Assembly: GCA_026874595.1 (NCBI GenBank)
Contig: CM049306.1
Span: 14,901,019 to 14,965,018 of the forward strand
DNA from: Sipunculus nudus
Taxonomy: Eukaryota > Annelida > Sipuncula > Golfingiida > Sipunculidae
Length of the DNA stretch: 64,000 nt
Direction: 5' to 3'
The notes beneath the pieces were generated by a model. It ran no database searches. It was not told where the DNA came from and was given only the letters and a program-made list of their open reading frames with translations. Shown one piece after another: positions 11,931 through 25,344 of this stretch (positions are counted from its first letter, which is position 1; each line of letters opens with the position of its first letter). A program made the translations under genes and the position numbers.

Positions 11931-13920
11931 ATTTTGGATCTCACCAGCTTCAGCAAAGAATAGTACAAAATACAATGAGGACCGATGAACCTGGTATCCC
12001 CCTTATCAGTAGCAGGTTTGTTATTTGCAACAAGTAAACAGAACACTTAAGAAAACAATTTCCCCTGATGTATATTCTATTACAAATATCTTGACATCAA
12101 CTACTGTTGATTAACTGCTGTTCATATCAGAATCCTTGACCAAGCATTCTCTCAAGGTTGCAGGCAAGGTAATGCTGCCTGCAGAAGATTCAAATGAGGT
12201 AGATCGTATGAGAATTTGCAACTCTTTAAATGTCAAAGATGAAATCACTCAGGGGAAGGCCATGTTTCTACAAAACCTGACCTCACTTAAAGGATCAATA
12301 TTACTGTTTAGTACCAACAGCTTTCTAATACCATAGGGACTATACTTGTTATGATTGGTAAGACCAAAAATGATTGTACAGTGCCTGCATTCACACATAC
12401 TTTGAAATATTGCCATTGGATTCAAACCAACATCACGGACAATTTTAAATGCATGGTAAAAGAATAGGATGCTGGTGGTAAGACTGCAGAGGTCATCAAG
12501 CACAAGCCCAGGGCAACTGTGGCTACAGTAAAAAAGGGAAATTCTTGTCTATAAAGAAACCTGATAATTATGTGATGGAACCATGCCACTCATATTCCCC
12601 CACTTAACAGTAGAATATGTCATGATTTCATTATTATAAAAAAAACACATATCTTCTTCACCAGTAAGGAACAGTCAGGTTTTCTGCAAGCCAAATGAGA
12701 CTCAGACTGCAGTGATCTCACTGCAGTCAACTTGCCAATTGTCTACCACTGTTTATTGTGGTTTGGCTTCAAGTCAACATCAGAAGCTTACTAATGAATT
12801 ATGGATGACAGGCTCAAGGCATTAAAGGTACAAAAGCCACAGGGAATGTTATTCTAATGACTGAAGTAAGTGGAGGGCCACATGATAATTTTACTGAACA
12901 GATTTTGACAGGCTAATTTCTTGGAGCACAAGGTCGAGAAGGCAGCAGTAACATATTAACACTAATTGTCAGAACAATGTTGTTCATCATTCATGTTGTT
13001 CAAATGTAAAATATTAAGAAATATTTTTTTAATTCAAAGAAAATATGTTAATAAGCCAAGCTATGCCTGTAAGTCCCTCAATCACTTACACTTTTACAAA
13101 CTATAGCAAAAAGGTAGAAACAAAAGAATGCAAAGAAAATATGGCTAAAGAGATACAACTATGGAAGAAAAAAATGGTCCTAATAAATGTAAGTTAATAT
13201 AAAATTTTATTCATCTTTATAATCTGATAGGGGTGGCTCTTATGTGAAAGAGTCATTTTTATATGTTTATGTTTTGGTCTGTGCTTCCACGGGAGCAGAA
13301 CTCTTGGTCAAATTTTATAAGGCCAGTTAGTCAAAACCAGACCAGGGTCGTGCATACTGAGTGTAAAAGCATTCACAGAGGATTTCTGCAATTTGATCTT
13401 TATATACAAATTGGAGACTAACAAGCATAACTAGCCTTGTGTTAGAAAGAGATCTCTGTAAGTTAAATTGAACTATAACTCAAGAATATATGAAAATTCA
13501 GTTAACATTGAAACAGAAATATATCAATGACAGACATGATCAGTTCTATTTTATTCAACCAAAATGTGACCAGTAGATCAAATAGGAGGTACCCATCTCT
13601 GCCAAGAAGTAATGCTTTCATCTGCATTTGTTTCTTTGTGATGTCTTTTTTTTAAACTTCTATATTGTCAGCAATAGTTCACAATAGGTTAAAACCAGGA
13701 TTGCATTAAACCAGAGGTCAAGAATGATCATGGAAACGATAATATACCCTGTGATTTTCTCATTGCTAAAATAGGTAAAAGCTGTATTGTTAGAACAGGT
13801 CAGGTGTTTACCCCATAATACTGTCCAAGAAATAAGCAGTAATACAGATAATCATCAGGTTGGGTGATTTTACTGTGTTCATGAAGTTACTACCAGGGCA
13901 AGGGATCCTCAATATAGAAG
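11931..13920. other. No recognised feature
   Basis: Unique-looking AT-rich DNA. Short open frames near 12136-12336 (+) and 12249-12503 (-) overlap antiparallel. Neither has a domain or flanking splice consensus that would support coding. Confidence 0.4.
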
Positions 13921-13925
13921 TAAAG

Positions 13926-13975
13926 AAAAACAAGTGAGTCAGGGGTCATGACACCCAGCTGATCTCTGACCACTG
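13926..13975 (+). repeat. Degenerate 5' end of family A
   Basis: AACAAGTGAGTCAGGGGTCATGACACCCAGCTGA matches the family A start (AACAAGTGACCCATGGGTCATGACGCTCAGCTGA) with several changes. The palindrome is decayed. No core repeats follow, so it is an old fragment. Confidence 0.5.
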
Positions 13976-14891
13976 AGATATTCTACAAACTTAGATTGCT
14001 GTCAGTTCAGTTTTTTTGCCATTGTGTCTGTGGCAGTTGGGAAGAATTGATCAAATGGTTTTATTCAATTTTTTCTTGGTAACAGATACATATTTACATG
14101 TGTAAAAGATGGTATTCTCTGATCTGTGCATTAAATGTTAAGAATTTGTTTGCTGGACAACAGTAATGACATGTCCACCCTAATTTCTAAGGCTGAAATA
14201 TGTGTCAAAATAAAGGAAATTACAATGGCGCCACTGCTGACACAGATGTCTTCCACAGCTGAAAAGGCTGTGCATAATCAATATGGTTACTAAATTTCAT
14301 GAACATCCATGTAATCATTACTGAGATATTTTATCTTAAGTATGGAATTCATAAATCAACAGCTTGAAATGTTAAAATTTCACAATTGTGTAGCAACATT
14401 TCTGAAGAACTGGCTTGGCTAATATTTTTCATTTTTTACATGGTAACTAGGTTATATGTGCAGATGATGTACCATGTTTCATTTTTTTAAGGCTGAGTGT
14501 AAAATATTTGTTTTTATAGCCTAGAACACTCCCACAAGTCTGAACATCCAAGTGCTAAAAACACACAATAACATGTACAATTTTTGGAATGCCAGGAGAT
14601 TTACCTAGGACGTAGCAGTATTATAAGTAAGAAGTTACTAGGTCGGATGATTATGAGTTGTGCCCTATAAACAGATGGCTGGATGGACAAAGGATGATCA
14701 CTTAAAATACATGACCAGCTGTATATACCACATCTGTGTAGAGTGCATCTTACACCTATTAAGGTGACATACCAGGCAGGTGACCCCTGCCGACTGAGCT
14801 TGATTAATGAGCAATTAGGCAAATATGTGGTTAATTGCCATGGGTTCAGTGCTACAGAGCCGCTGGGGTTCTCAAGTGCAGGCACAGGCTG
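13976..14891. other. No recognised feature; upstream region of the 14.95-kb exon
   Basis: AT-rich DNA in which I see no repeat or gene. An open frame runs from about 14743 into the exon below, but it starts at no convincing initiation context and is probably 5' UTR or upstream sequence. Confidence 0.4.
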
Positions 14892-14899
14892 TGACGTCA
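14892..14899. promoter_or_regulatory. CRE palindrome upstream of the first exon
   Basis: A full TGACGTCA, the CREB/ATF consensus, lies 48 bp upstream of the ATG at 14947. No TATA box or initiator is evident at a sensible distance; the TTTATATA at 14938 is too close to the ATG. Whether it acts as a promoter element is inference. Confidence 0.35.
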
Positions 14900-14946
14900 G
14901 CTTAGGAGCTGCAGGCTTACTATGGCAGTCACCCTGTTTATATACA

Positions 14947-15145
14947 ATGGCCACTGGTTTTTGTGACGACAATGTCCTGTCTGAAAGTTTCGAGTCCAAC
15001 ACGGATTCAACGATCGACTTTGACTCTTCAAGCTACGACAACTTTAGTAATAATTTAGCTAAAGATAGAAGAATAACAGGGAGCGAAAAAGTACAGCCAT
15101 ACATGTTTGAGCCAACCCTAAGCGGGTATGATGACACTTGGAGTG
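14947..15145 (+). CDS. First coding exon of a PYMFEP-motif protein (P2X7-C-terminal-domain-like family)
   Basis: The ATG at 14947 opens 66 codons plus one base, ending at a strong donor (AGTG|GTAAGT, 15146). The peptide begins MATGFCDDNVLSESF. It is rich in Ser, Asp and Asn, and contains VQPYMFEPTLSGYDD near residue 50. A P-Y-x-F-E-P motif after an acidic low-complexity N-terminus is familiar from invertebrate proteins annotated as P2X purinoceptor 7-like. In those it precedes a Cys-rich P2RX7 C-terminal domain, often in expanded families. No membrane segment or signal peptide is visible. The open frame extends 5' to about 14743, but the ATG at 14947 gives the most natural N-terminus. Exon structure is well supported; the family assignment is moderate and rests on one motif. 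The rest of the gene must lie downstream on the same strand. Confidence 0.65.
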
Positions 15146-15178
15146 GTAAGTCAATATATTATAATAAAAAAATATTAT

Positions 15179-15560
15179 AACAAGGCCTACAGGCCTAATG
15201 CGAACCTGTCCATTAGGAAATACACCAGGTATAATGCTTCAATGCTGGATCATTACTTTTCATGTATATGAAAAATGCAAGTACTAAACATTTTGAATAA
15301 GAAGCAATTACACATACATCACTGCTGTAATTCTCGCATGGGTGCACACAACACAAAAACAATTGTAGCTGGCACCACCAGTCTTGTATACTTCGAAGCT
15401 ATCAGAGATATACACATATGCCAATTTTCAGACTGATTTATCAAACCCCTCCTGAGAAATAAGCAGGGACACACATTGTGCAAAAATTGTTGAAGGTGGC
15501 AAAAAAAATGCTTTGTCAGTACTCAGTATAGTCATACTTGCATTATTTTATAGGCGCAAT
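15179..15560 (+). repeat. Family G element, copy 1 (AAGGCCTACAGGCCT start)
   Basis: Begins AACAAGGCCTACAGGCCTAATG, followed by ACACCAGGTATAATGCTTC, CTGGATCATTACTTTTCA, GCAAGTACTAAACA and a TGGCACCACCAGTCTTG module. The same order appears at 17926, 25345 and 30274. The AGGCCT...AGGCCT start is a compact palindromic module, comparable to the 5' ends of the other families. Its 3' limit is uncertain. Confidence 0.75.
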
Positions 15561-16070
15561 TCAAAATTAAATATATCGAGATATTTATTCATTTAATCAC
15601 AACACAAATGATTTCTATATGAAATCCATATGTTGACATGAGTGCCTGGGGATTTCCTTTTACAGTTCTTTGAAAGAAGGCATACTTATTGGAAGTTATC
15701 TAGAGGCATACTTATATATTAATACCCGACTATAAAAAACTTACAAGCAATGAAAAAACAGTGGATTGCTTAAAATCGGCAAAACACTATGTACATCACC
15801 GGTAGGCCTACATATCAAAGCTATATTTTTATAATATTATTGGATTTATTAAATACACAAAATAAGTAATTTTCCCAATATATATCTGGCAGCCAGATCT
15901 TAATATATATTTTTACATAATTTGTACCAGGGGGTTAAATTTTTATCGCCTTTTTAAGGCATGCTTGCAGGATGTTAAAGAAGTGTACTTGCATGTTAAG
16001 AACACAACTAAATACAACTAACAAACAATGGGAAACAGTGGTTTGCTTTAAAATTGACAATATTATTTTA
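15561..16070. other. No recognised feature
   Basis: AT-rich spacer between two Helentron-like families. Nothing supportable is seen. Confidence 0.45.
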
Positions 16071-17536
16071 AACTAGAATACGGGTAGTCGACAAGCGACT
16101 ACGTGTATCCGCCAAAATCAGAGAAGGACGGGTGAAGTGAGGCATGGATTGAGTGGCAAGGGGATATAGAGTTACATGTGTTAAATATTAGAATGGATCT
16201 CTGCCACATAAACATGATTGTAGGTGGTGCCACCTGTTATTTGAACGAGAAACTATCCAAGATATATACACATGCAAAATTTCATGTGGAAAAGTCAAAC
16301 CACTGCAGAGATATGAGTGATTTTATCCCACAGCAGACAAACAGATGGACGCTGTGCAAAAATGGCTGCAGCTGGTGCCACCATTTTTGTTCATGTTATA
16401 AAGCTATCCAAGGGCTACATTTGTGTAAAAAAATTTTCCTGATTGGTTGAATGAGTCTGGAGATATAAGCATGGATGTCTCGTCGTGAACGTGAATGTAG
16501 GTGGCGCCACTTGTCATAAAATCAAGAAAGCTATGCGGGATGTATAAGCATGCTGAATTTCAGGTAATTTGGTCAAACCACTGCAGAGATATGAGTGATT
16601 TTAACCAAAGACAGACAAACAGATGGACGCTGTGCAAAAATGGCTGCAGGTGGCGCCACCAGTTTTTGTGTATGTTATAAAGCTATCCAAGGGCTACATT
16701 TGTGTAAATTCTTTTTCCTGATTGGTCAGACGGTTCCCGAGATATGAGCTTGGATGTCTGCAGTGTTAACGTGAATGTAGGTGGCGCCACCTGTCAAAAA
16801 TCAAGAAAGCTATCAAGGATGTATACGCATGCCGAATTTTAGGTGAATTAGTCAAACCACTGCAGAGATGTGAGTGATTTTAACCCCAGGCAGATGAACA
16901 AATGGACACTGTGCAAACATGGTTGCAGGTGGCGCCACCTTTTGTTGTGTATGTTATAAAGCTATCCCAGGGCTACATTTGTGTAAATTTTTTTTCCGGA
17001 TCGGTCAAACGGTTCCCGAGATATATGGGTTTATGTGTGGAGGGTTAACGTGAATGTAGGTGGCGCCACCTGTCATTAAATCGAGAAAGCTATCTAGGAT
17101 GTATACGCATGCCGAATTTTAGGTGAATTAGTCAAACCACTGCAGAGATATGAGTGATTTTAACCCCAGGCAGATGAACAGATGGACACTGTGCAAACAT
17201 GGTTGCAGGTGGCGCCACCTTTTGTTGTGTATGTTATAAAGCTATCCCAGGGCTACATTTGTGTAAAAAATTTTTCCGGATCGGTCAAACGGTTCCCAAG
17301 ATATATGGGTTTATGTGTGGAAACAGACGCACAAACGGACGCTTGGCAGAGACGAAAGGTCAGAGGTCAAGGTCACTTGGTTAGGCACCAGTTCACATGT
17401 GACCCGATAATTTGTGTAAGTTTCGGAAAAATCTATCCAGTAGTCTCAGAGGAGTTCTCGGGAAACGAACGCCGCGGCGGCGGCGGAACCTGGTCAAAAA
17501 CATAGTATCCGCAAAACTTCGTTTTGGCGGATACAA
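16071..17536 (+). mobile_element. Complete Helentron-like element, family V (GTATCCGCC ends)
   Basis: Begins ACTAGAATACGG, then the hairpin GTAGTCG-ACAAG-CGACTAC (16084-16102) and GTATCCGCCAAAA (16106-16118). The core is about four tandem units of 280 bp (GTGAATGTAGGTGGCGCC near 16490, 16770 and 17050). Each unit carries two copies of the palindrome GGTGGCGCCACC. A short GACGCACAAACGGACG stretch (17327-17342) and a CGG-triplet run (17470-17487) follow. The right end is a near-perfect hairpin, GTATCCGCAAAAC-TTC-GTTTTGGCGGATAC (17505-17534), whose arm repeats the left-end motif. Open frames in the core recur with the unit and are judged non-coding. Confidence 0.85.
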
Positions 17537-17925
17537 AAATTATCTGAATTTTGTTAAGATAGTAATTATAATTCTTCGTTCTCACATAGAGTTGATGTTG
17601 TGTGTGTGATAATACGCTCACAATGCCTTGATTTTAACAGTTAATTATCTGAATTTCGTTGAGATAGTAATTAATTCTTCATTCTAACATACAGCTGATG
17701 TTGCGTGTGATAAAACCCTCACAATGCCTTGATTTTGTACTGTGAAGGCTGAGCACAAAATGGAATGAGCTAAAAGCCACTCCAGTTTGCTCTCTTCACA
17801 AAGTTGACCCATTTCCTCAAACGTTCTGGCTGGCTCAAGGAAACCTGTGTAAACTCACACCATCACAGTTTGTGCAACTGCAGCCACCCGCTACACAACT
17901 ATTTGGCATTATTTAAACTATTAAC

Positions 17926-18111
17926 AAGGCCTACAGGCCTAATGCAAACCTGTGCAATGAGATTACACCAGGTATAATGCTTCAATGCTGGACCATTACT
18001 TTTCAAGAACATGTGTAACATGTGTATGAACAATGCAAGTACTAAACACCTAGAACAAGAAACAAACAATCATCACTGCTGAAATTCTAGCATGGGTGCA
18101 CACAACACAAA
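17926..18111 (+). repeat. Family G element, copy 2 (truncated)
   Basis: AACAAGGCCTACAGGCCTAATGC and the following ACACCAGGTATAATGCTTC match copy 1. The copy runs only to the CACACAACACAAAA segment, where a family V element begins at 18112. Either the G element was interrupted there or the two are a recurrent composite: copy 1 is likewise followed by a family V element about 500 bp later. Confidence 0.75.
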
Positions 18112-19510
18112 AACTAGAATACAGGTAGCCAACAAGCGACTACTTGTTTCCGCCAAAATCAGAGTGGGACAGGTGAAGTGAGGCATGGATTGAGTTGCAA
18201 GGGGAAATAGAATGAGGTGTATTGCATAATAGCCTGGATGTCTGCAGCCGAAATGTGTATGTAGGTTGCGCCACCTACCACAAAATCCAGAAAGCTGTCC
18301 AAGATGTACAAACAAGCAAAATTTTAGGCAGACAAGTCAAACCACTACTGACATATGATTGATTTTAGTCCACGGCAGACAAACAGATAGACACTGTGCA
18401 AAAATGGTGGCAGGTAGCGCCACCACCACTTTTGCCTATGATTAAGAGCTATTTGAGATCTATACACATGCAAAATTTCAGGGGGATATGTCAAACCAGT
18501 CCTGAGATATAAGCCTGAATGTCTGCAGCGTATACATAAATGTAGGTGGCGCCACCTGCCACAAAATCAAGAAAGCTATCCAAGATGTATATACATGCAA
18601 AATGTTAGCAGATAAGTCAAACCACTACTGAGATATGAGTGATTCTAGCCCATGGCAGACAAACATACAGACGCTGTGCAAAAATGGTGGCAGGTTGTGC
18701 CACCAATTTTGTATATGATTAAGAGTTATGTGAGATCTTTACACATGCAAAATTTCAAGGGATATGTCACACCAGTCCTGAGATATAAGCCTGAATGTTT
18801 GCAGCGTATACATAAATGTAGGTGGCGCCACCTGCCACAAATTCGAGAAAGCAATCCAAGATATATAAACCTGCAAAATTTTAGGCAGATATGTCAAACC
18901 ACTGCCTAGATATGAGTGATTTTATCCCACAGCACACAAACAGATTGACACTATGCAAAATTAATTGCCACTGGTTGTGCGTATGATCAAGTGCTATGTG
19001 AGATCTATAAACATGCAAAATTTTTGCCCAATCGGTCAAATGGTTCCAGAGATATGAGCTTGTATGTCTGCAGCGTAAATTTAAATGTAGGTGGCGTCAA
19101 CTGCCATAAAATCAGGAAAGCTGTCAAAGATGTATAAACCTTAAAAATTTCAGGTGGATAAGTCAAACCACTGCTGAGATGAGTGATTTTATCCCAAGGC
19201 AGATGAACAGATGGAAGTTGTGCAAAAATGGTTGCAGATGGCGCCACCAGTTTTGCGTAAGATAAAGAGCTATGGGAGATCTATAAACATGCAAAATTGT
19301 GGCCAAACTGGTCAAACGGTTCCCAAGATATGAGCTTGGATGTCTGTAGCTTAAATGTGATATAGGTGGCGCCACCTGTCATAAAATCAAGAAAGCTGTC
19401 CAAGATGTATACACATGCAAAATTTCAGGTCGATAAGTCCAACCAATGTAGAGATATGAGTGTTTTAATCCCAAGGTAGATGAACAGATGGACGCTGTGC
19501 AAAAATCTAA
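18112..19510 (+). mobile_element. Family V element, copy 2 (3' hairpin missing)
   Basis: Starts ACTAGAATACAGGTAGCC, with AAGCGACTAC and a decayed terminal motif (GTTTCCGCCAAAATC), matching the 16071 copy. The core units carry GGTGGCGCCACC at about 18546 and 18822 and again near 19367, with variants between. The sequence then passes into a family L block near 19510 without the terminal hairpin, so the right end is lost or replaced. Confidence 0.8.
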
Positions 19511-20662
19511 GAAAATGCTGTTAGAAAAAAAATAATAAATGATGACTGATTATTTGCAAAAAATTTGGTGATGCTAGCTCCTGCCATTTTCCAGATGGGA
19601 ATGGTTAACTAGAGATGACCCACGACGCACTGACGCACAATGGACGATGCAGCAACATTGCATAAGCTCACAGGATCACTAAAAATCCGATAATTCTTTA
19701 GATGACAAATCTTATGCAAAAAATTGGTGATGCTAGCTCCTGCCTTTTTTTAAATAGCTATGACAGATGACGGAAGACGGCCGACGGCACACCATTGCAT
19801 AAGCTCACAGATTCGCTAAAAATGCAAACCAAGTTTTTTCAAACAGCTGAAAGATATAGTTCCAATAATCTGGAAATTCTGCGTCTAGACACCCGCCAGA
19901 GCCAGGTCAGTTGCCATGGTGATGTCTGGACCCCACCTGGTTGTACTGAGTGACCGCTTGACTTGGCTGCTGAAACTCAGCATGTTGTCAAATCTGTTTT
20001 CAAACACAGAAAGCCTTTTCAATTGGCTACAATGCTTTTTTAAAGCTGTATTTACCCAATCTATTCTTATAAAACTGGCAGAACCCTACCACAGAATAAT
20101 TCTTGTAAAGTTTAAACCAATCACATTAACAGTTACATCATAAATAAGTGTATAAGCTAGAAGAGTTTAAAATTACATTTTCGCTTGTAAAAAACAGAAC
20201 TTCAGATATGACATATGTGATAAACATTGGTATAAAATTTTATGATTTTAGCTCTAGCTGTTTCTGAGATTTTAATTTTAGTGTGCTCTTTTAGACAGAT
20301 GACTAAGTTCAACCTCCTGTAACTCAGCCAAAAATCTCCAAACTTGAACCATTCAAACAAACTTGAGAGAGATTGTTCCAGGGATCATTTCTGTGAAATA
20401 CTGGACAATTTGGCTGGACAGTTCCGGAGAAGAAGATTTTTAAAGCTTTTTTAACTTTTTCCTTATAAAATCCAAGAAAATGCAGTTAAAAAAAAATAAA
20501 CAAAATCTGATAGAGTTTTTCAGATGACTGATTATTTGCAAAAATCTGGTGATGCTAGCTATTGCTGTTTTTGAGATAGCTATGGTTAAAGTACAGTGAT
20601 GCACAACGCACGATGTACAAGGGACAACACCGCACCATCGCATAAGCTCACAGGTTTGCTAA
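19511..20662 (+). repeat. Family L repeat block with three 3'-end signatures
   Basis: TTTGGTGATGCTAGCTCCTGCC units occur with the ending CATAAGCTCACAG near 19662, 19799 and 20642. The last two endings follow short tracts of GACGG/GACGA type. Three endings in 1 kb point to tandem or nested copies. No coding frame is conserved. Confidence 0.6.
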
Positions 20663-23240
20663 TGATCAAACGCGATACAGAAAACGGTACACCTATTGTC
20701 ATGAATTCATACATGTGGCTTTGTTATGACTGACTGCCGTTCCTGAGCTTTCGTCATTCTGAATATTCATGAGGCATAGAACCGATCATTGCTGAATGGT
20801 TTTAATTACTTTCGACCGGTAGTAACGATAACACACAGAGCCAACAGTTACAAAAACAGTTCATTTATGGTATAATATGGTCAAATTGCAGTTTTATTTA
20901 CGCTGTTCATGTGCTTTAAGCTCAGATGACCCATGGTCAGCACCAGCACCTGCTGTTTAGGTAACTGCTTCAACAGCAGCCATCTGTTTGTATAAAGATA
21001 AAGACACAATCAACACTCCACAGCATATGTATATGTGACAATGTCATCAGTGAATATATAATACATTTTGCCAGTAGAACTGGACAGACAATAGAACAGA
21101 GATCATACAGGACTGAATACCTTAAAGCAGCAGACATAAGACATCCTGATAAGTCATCATTCATCATGGATGTCTACACTGCTGTATATTATACACGGTC
21201 TGTTTTTTCATAAAGCCAAGTAGACCAGATAGTCAACAGATCCATGGTACCTCAATCAGCCTTTATGCTGAGTTGTTTACTAAACAATAGGGCAAAGTTG
21301 TTTATGTTATCACATCTACTAGCCTGTCCACCTTCTGACATAATTTTCTCAAACTTATTTTGTTTATATGTTCAATCATACCATTGTTATCCAGATGTTG
21401 ATCGAGCTTCTATAATCATGCACCAATCATTATTCCCAACTGTTTGCAAAATCATAAAAAAAACTACATTAAACAATTAATATTTTATTGAAAATAACAA
21501 AATGACTTTTACAGAATGTTTCACAATCAAACTGTTTGGATACATAGCAGTATAACTTTAACCATTCAACACACAGAGGTTCACTTTGCCTGCTGTGGGC
21601 TAATACCTTGACACCCTGATTTGCAATGCATCACTGCTGACAGCAGACAGACATAGCCATTCATGAGCTGAATAACCATCTGAGCAACACAAAGCCCTTT
21701 TGTATTTGTTTGCACCGGCAGGTTAGATTGATTGGATTGCTATCTTCCATGGAAACTCAAAACACATTCCAGGAAATAAACAGTAAACAAGTAAACTGAG
21801 AAATATTACCTACTTGTACCACTAATGCAATTTATTGCCTCTTCATCTGGGCTGAATGTAATAGCCCTGATAACATTTAGTTGCAAACAAATAAATTTCT
21901 ATTTTTTAAAACAAATGGATAAAAATGAACTTTATGGACAAATTTATTTTTTATTCAGTAAATTTAAAAAACATGCAACAGCATCCAATATTCATAAATA
22001 TTTGCCACCAATTACCATCTTGTCTTGAGATTTTTTTTACATGTTTCTAGTTGCAGATACAAGTGGACGGCTTCCAGAACAAACACCTGTATTCAAATAA
22101 ATTTTATTCCAGCAAAGCTAATGCATTTGCAGAGGCAGATGTAGTGATATAAATTGTATCATATTGCAGTTCACGTTGACAGTGACTGCAGTAACCATAC
22201 AACCACAAAATGATTTGAACCCTGGATAAAATTATGCCATTCCTGCATGAGGATGGAGGATGAATAAAGCTAACAGAGCCTCTGGTTTGGAACTGTGTTA
22301 AATGCATCATCTACTCCTTTTTATACATTTATCAATAATATTCACAACCATTTCGCTGTATCAGGTAAAATGCACTTCTAGCATAACTGAATCAGTTTCT
22401 GAAAAAAAGAGCTTCATATCAGGGTCATTCAGTTGGAATACCATGCCAAACACAACCAGATCTATCTGAATGAAAGTGATTTTTCATGACGTTCCTTGAT
22501 ATTTCTTGAGATTTGGTCTCTATAATGGTTTTTACTGTATAATTATCATTTATCACCTTTGTTTATCACTGAACAGGTAGCTTTGATAACATGGTTACTA
22601 TTATTATCATTATATATAATTATTAAAATTATAATCATCATCATTATTATATGGCGTCTTTTGTTATGGATCACTATAAGATGTGCACATACTCGATGAA
22701 TGACTGATTCAAGTTTCAGATTTGTGAAAATCTCATAATTGTTTCAAATATTTTCATTTGTACTGTAAATGACTGATAATTGTGGTTATCAGATCAGGTG
22801 GGATTTCACAGTGTTATTCACCATGCATACAAAATGTTTATAATTTCAGTGCATTATTGTCACAATAGAAAAGAAGCCTTTGAATTTAAATAAATTTCAA
22901 TTTCTGCTGAATCTATTCAGATTTGTGTTTGAAAATGCACTTAAACAAACAAAATGAACAAGGGTAAAAGGTAATTACCTCTAACCACTTGTCAGATGTT
23001 TAAAAATAATTTTTATTCTATTGTGTTTTTTTATTCTGTGACTAATTAAAACGATCTAAAATCAATTCATGGTTAATCTGGACAATGTTTAATTATCCAC
23101 TCAGAAAATGCTGTTATGAGCTCATCACTGATCACTTTAGTATCATAGATTTGATAAAATAACGTATTCTGGGACTTAAGGTTTATTCCATGGAAGCCTT
23201 ATTTAAAAAAGCAGAGGAGTCTATTTAATGCGTACAAATT
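20663..23240. other. No recognised gene
   Basis: Unique-looking AT-rich DNA with short overlapping open frames on both strands and no matching splice signals. The patch at 20690-20860 is slightly GC-richer but carries no motif that I can name. Confidence 0.4.
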
Positions 23241-23335
23241 ATGACATCATCATGGGGGGGGGGGGAGAGGGGGGAGGGGGGTTAATTATATTTAGGTCAT
23301 CATGGGGGGGGGGGGGGGTTAATTATATTTAGGTA
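23236..23335. repeat. Two-copy G-tract duplication
   Basis: ATCATGGGG...GGTTAATTATATTTAGGT occurs twice (about 23248-23302 and 23299-23333), each copy with a long G run. The first run is interrupted by GAGA. It is a local tandem duplication around a poly-G tract. Confidence 0.8.
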
Positions 23336-25340
23336 ATCTACTGATCTAATAATTTGGCAATCAAGTGCTTGTAGGCAGAAGGCTGAGTCACTAAAAAATA
23401 TAAAACAAAAATACCTTAATTAGTTTTATTGGCCATCATTTGTAGCCACATGAATTTAAAAGGTTGTACAATCTATTACTGTCATTTTCGTCCAGTTTGA
23501 CAGATCAACATCTACCATAAAAACAGAATGACAACAAAGCAGCCGATCAAGCATGGTCAATACTTTGGGATTTACTATTAAATGTATGAAATAAAATTTC
23601 ATCCTTTTCACTACATAATTCTTGTACACCAGATGAATTTCTTTGTCTTTTCCTCAATTCAATCAATAAATCATGGCTATTCCAGTAATGCCCATGTGCG
23701 CTCTTAAGCATAAATAAATACACACTGCCAGTGCTAGAGTTTCTTATCAGATCCAGTGCAGGGCATGCCTGTATCACAAAGAGCAACATTATGTAAATCA
23801 TGTAAAAAGTGAAAGAAACTCTCAAGAAACATCTCAGACATCTATTAAAAAGGATAACATGTCAGAGGCCATGGTTTATCTTACCACAAGCTTGGAACCT
23901 TAAGGTCAAATGGCTTGCTTATATCAAACACAGAAGGTAACAATTACGCAAGGGTTGAGACAAATTAAAGAAAGCTTCTACCAAGACCATCACCTGTTTC
24001 CTGCGTTCATTCAGTGGAGCAGATTGAGATAGAAATGGCCATTAATGTACAGCCACCTCATACTGAAGAGGTTTCACAGCAGTTGCATGTCTGGAAGCAG
24101 GCAGGGGCAAAATAACTGACAGCATTAGTGGTGAGCTTTGAAAGCTAGGAAGTATGGTGTCAATATTTTGTCTTGAGAACTCCCTGGTAGAACATGGGGC
24201 TGAAGTGGTGCCAAATGGCCAGAAATAACAGAAAGCTATTGCTATTTGCAATACTGAAGGGTGTCAAGGGTCCAGCATACTTTCTTTCTAGCACATGAAG
24301 TTATCCACTTTGCTCTGCAACTGAAGCAAAAGTCAGGCACAGAGTGATTGAAGAATTGAATCAGAGACCACTTATATGCTGTACAGGGCAACAAACCAGG
24401 ATTGTCTTTAAATTTATGAAGTTTCAGTACTCTATTGCATTGTAGCCAGTCCCTGCCAGCTCTAGATCCTGGACTTCATTTATGTCTCCAAATGGTGTAC
24501 CCAACTTCCCTGTCAAAATGAATTTTTCAGAAAAACCTAATCATTAACATCATTGTATGAATTGATGTCATCTGTTCAGCCAAATTTACTAATAAGATTG
24601 GCTTTATATTTACCAGTTGGAAAAAGAATAAAATTCCCTCAAAACATTTTCTCAGAACAAGTTTGGCTTCCAAATATAACTACAGACATTTCTTGGCAAT
24701 GCAGATGCCATAGTACCCCCAGACAATTAACCCCCCCCCCCCCCTTCAAGAATAGGCCCCTGTCTTCAGTAGCAAGCCACCATGGTTTCTTCCATCTATT
24801 AACTTGAGAAACAATATTTTTTTCACAAAATATGGGAATATTCAAGGTCAAAGCCACTCTCACAGGAAAAGTCATGACCCAAATTAAATATACCTCATCC
24901 AATTACCTATATCTATGTATATGCATAATCTGAAAGAAATTTGTCCATTAGTGTTTTTTTGCTTATAATGCTCACAGTACTGTCAAGTTGCAATGAAGGG
25001 GGTATTTACAGGGAGAAAAACATGAAAAAGACAAAAGGATGATGCTACCTGTCTCCCGCAGAAGAATGCTATCAAACATCTTTGGTCAATTTTTTTTAAA
25101 CTAATCCATGCATGTATCCCTGATTGAGATATTTAAGATTTTGTATGATTTTTACCAAATATGGTTCAATGTCAAGGCCACTCTCACAGTAAAGGTCATT
25201 TCCCCAAATATAAATATACCTCATTCAATAACCCATATGTATTTTATGCATAATATGAAATGTTCTGTTCATTAGGTTTTTACTTATAATGCTCACAATA
25301 CTGTCATATGGCAGTGATGGAGTAATAAGAAAATGAGAAA
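23336..25340. other. No recognised gene; poly-C tract near 24729-24744
   Basis: Mostly unique sequence. Two paragraphs of shared text (AATATGGTTCAATGTCAAGGCCACTCTCACAG and neighbours, near 24835 and 25155) show a diverged duplication of about 320 bp. No coding exon is supported. Confidence 0.45.
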
Positions 25341-25344
25341 ACAA

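Noticed and set aside
14601-15002. 133-codon minus frame opposite the PYMFEP exon
   Set aside because: Its strand conflicts with the motif, ATG and GTAAGT donor on the plus strand.
24639-24902. Overlapping plus and minus frames around the poly-C tract
   Set aside because: Both cross a homopolymer (Pro or Gly runs) and lack support.
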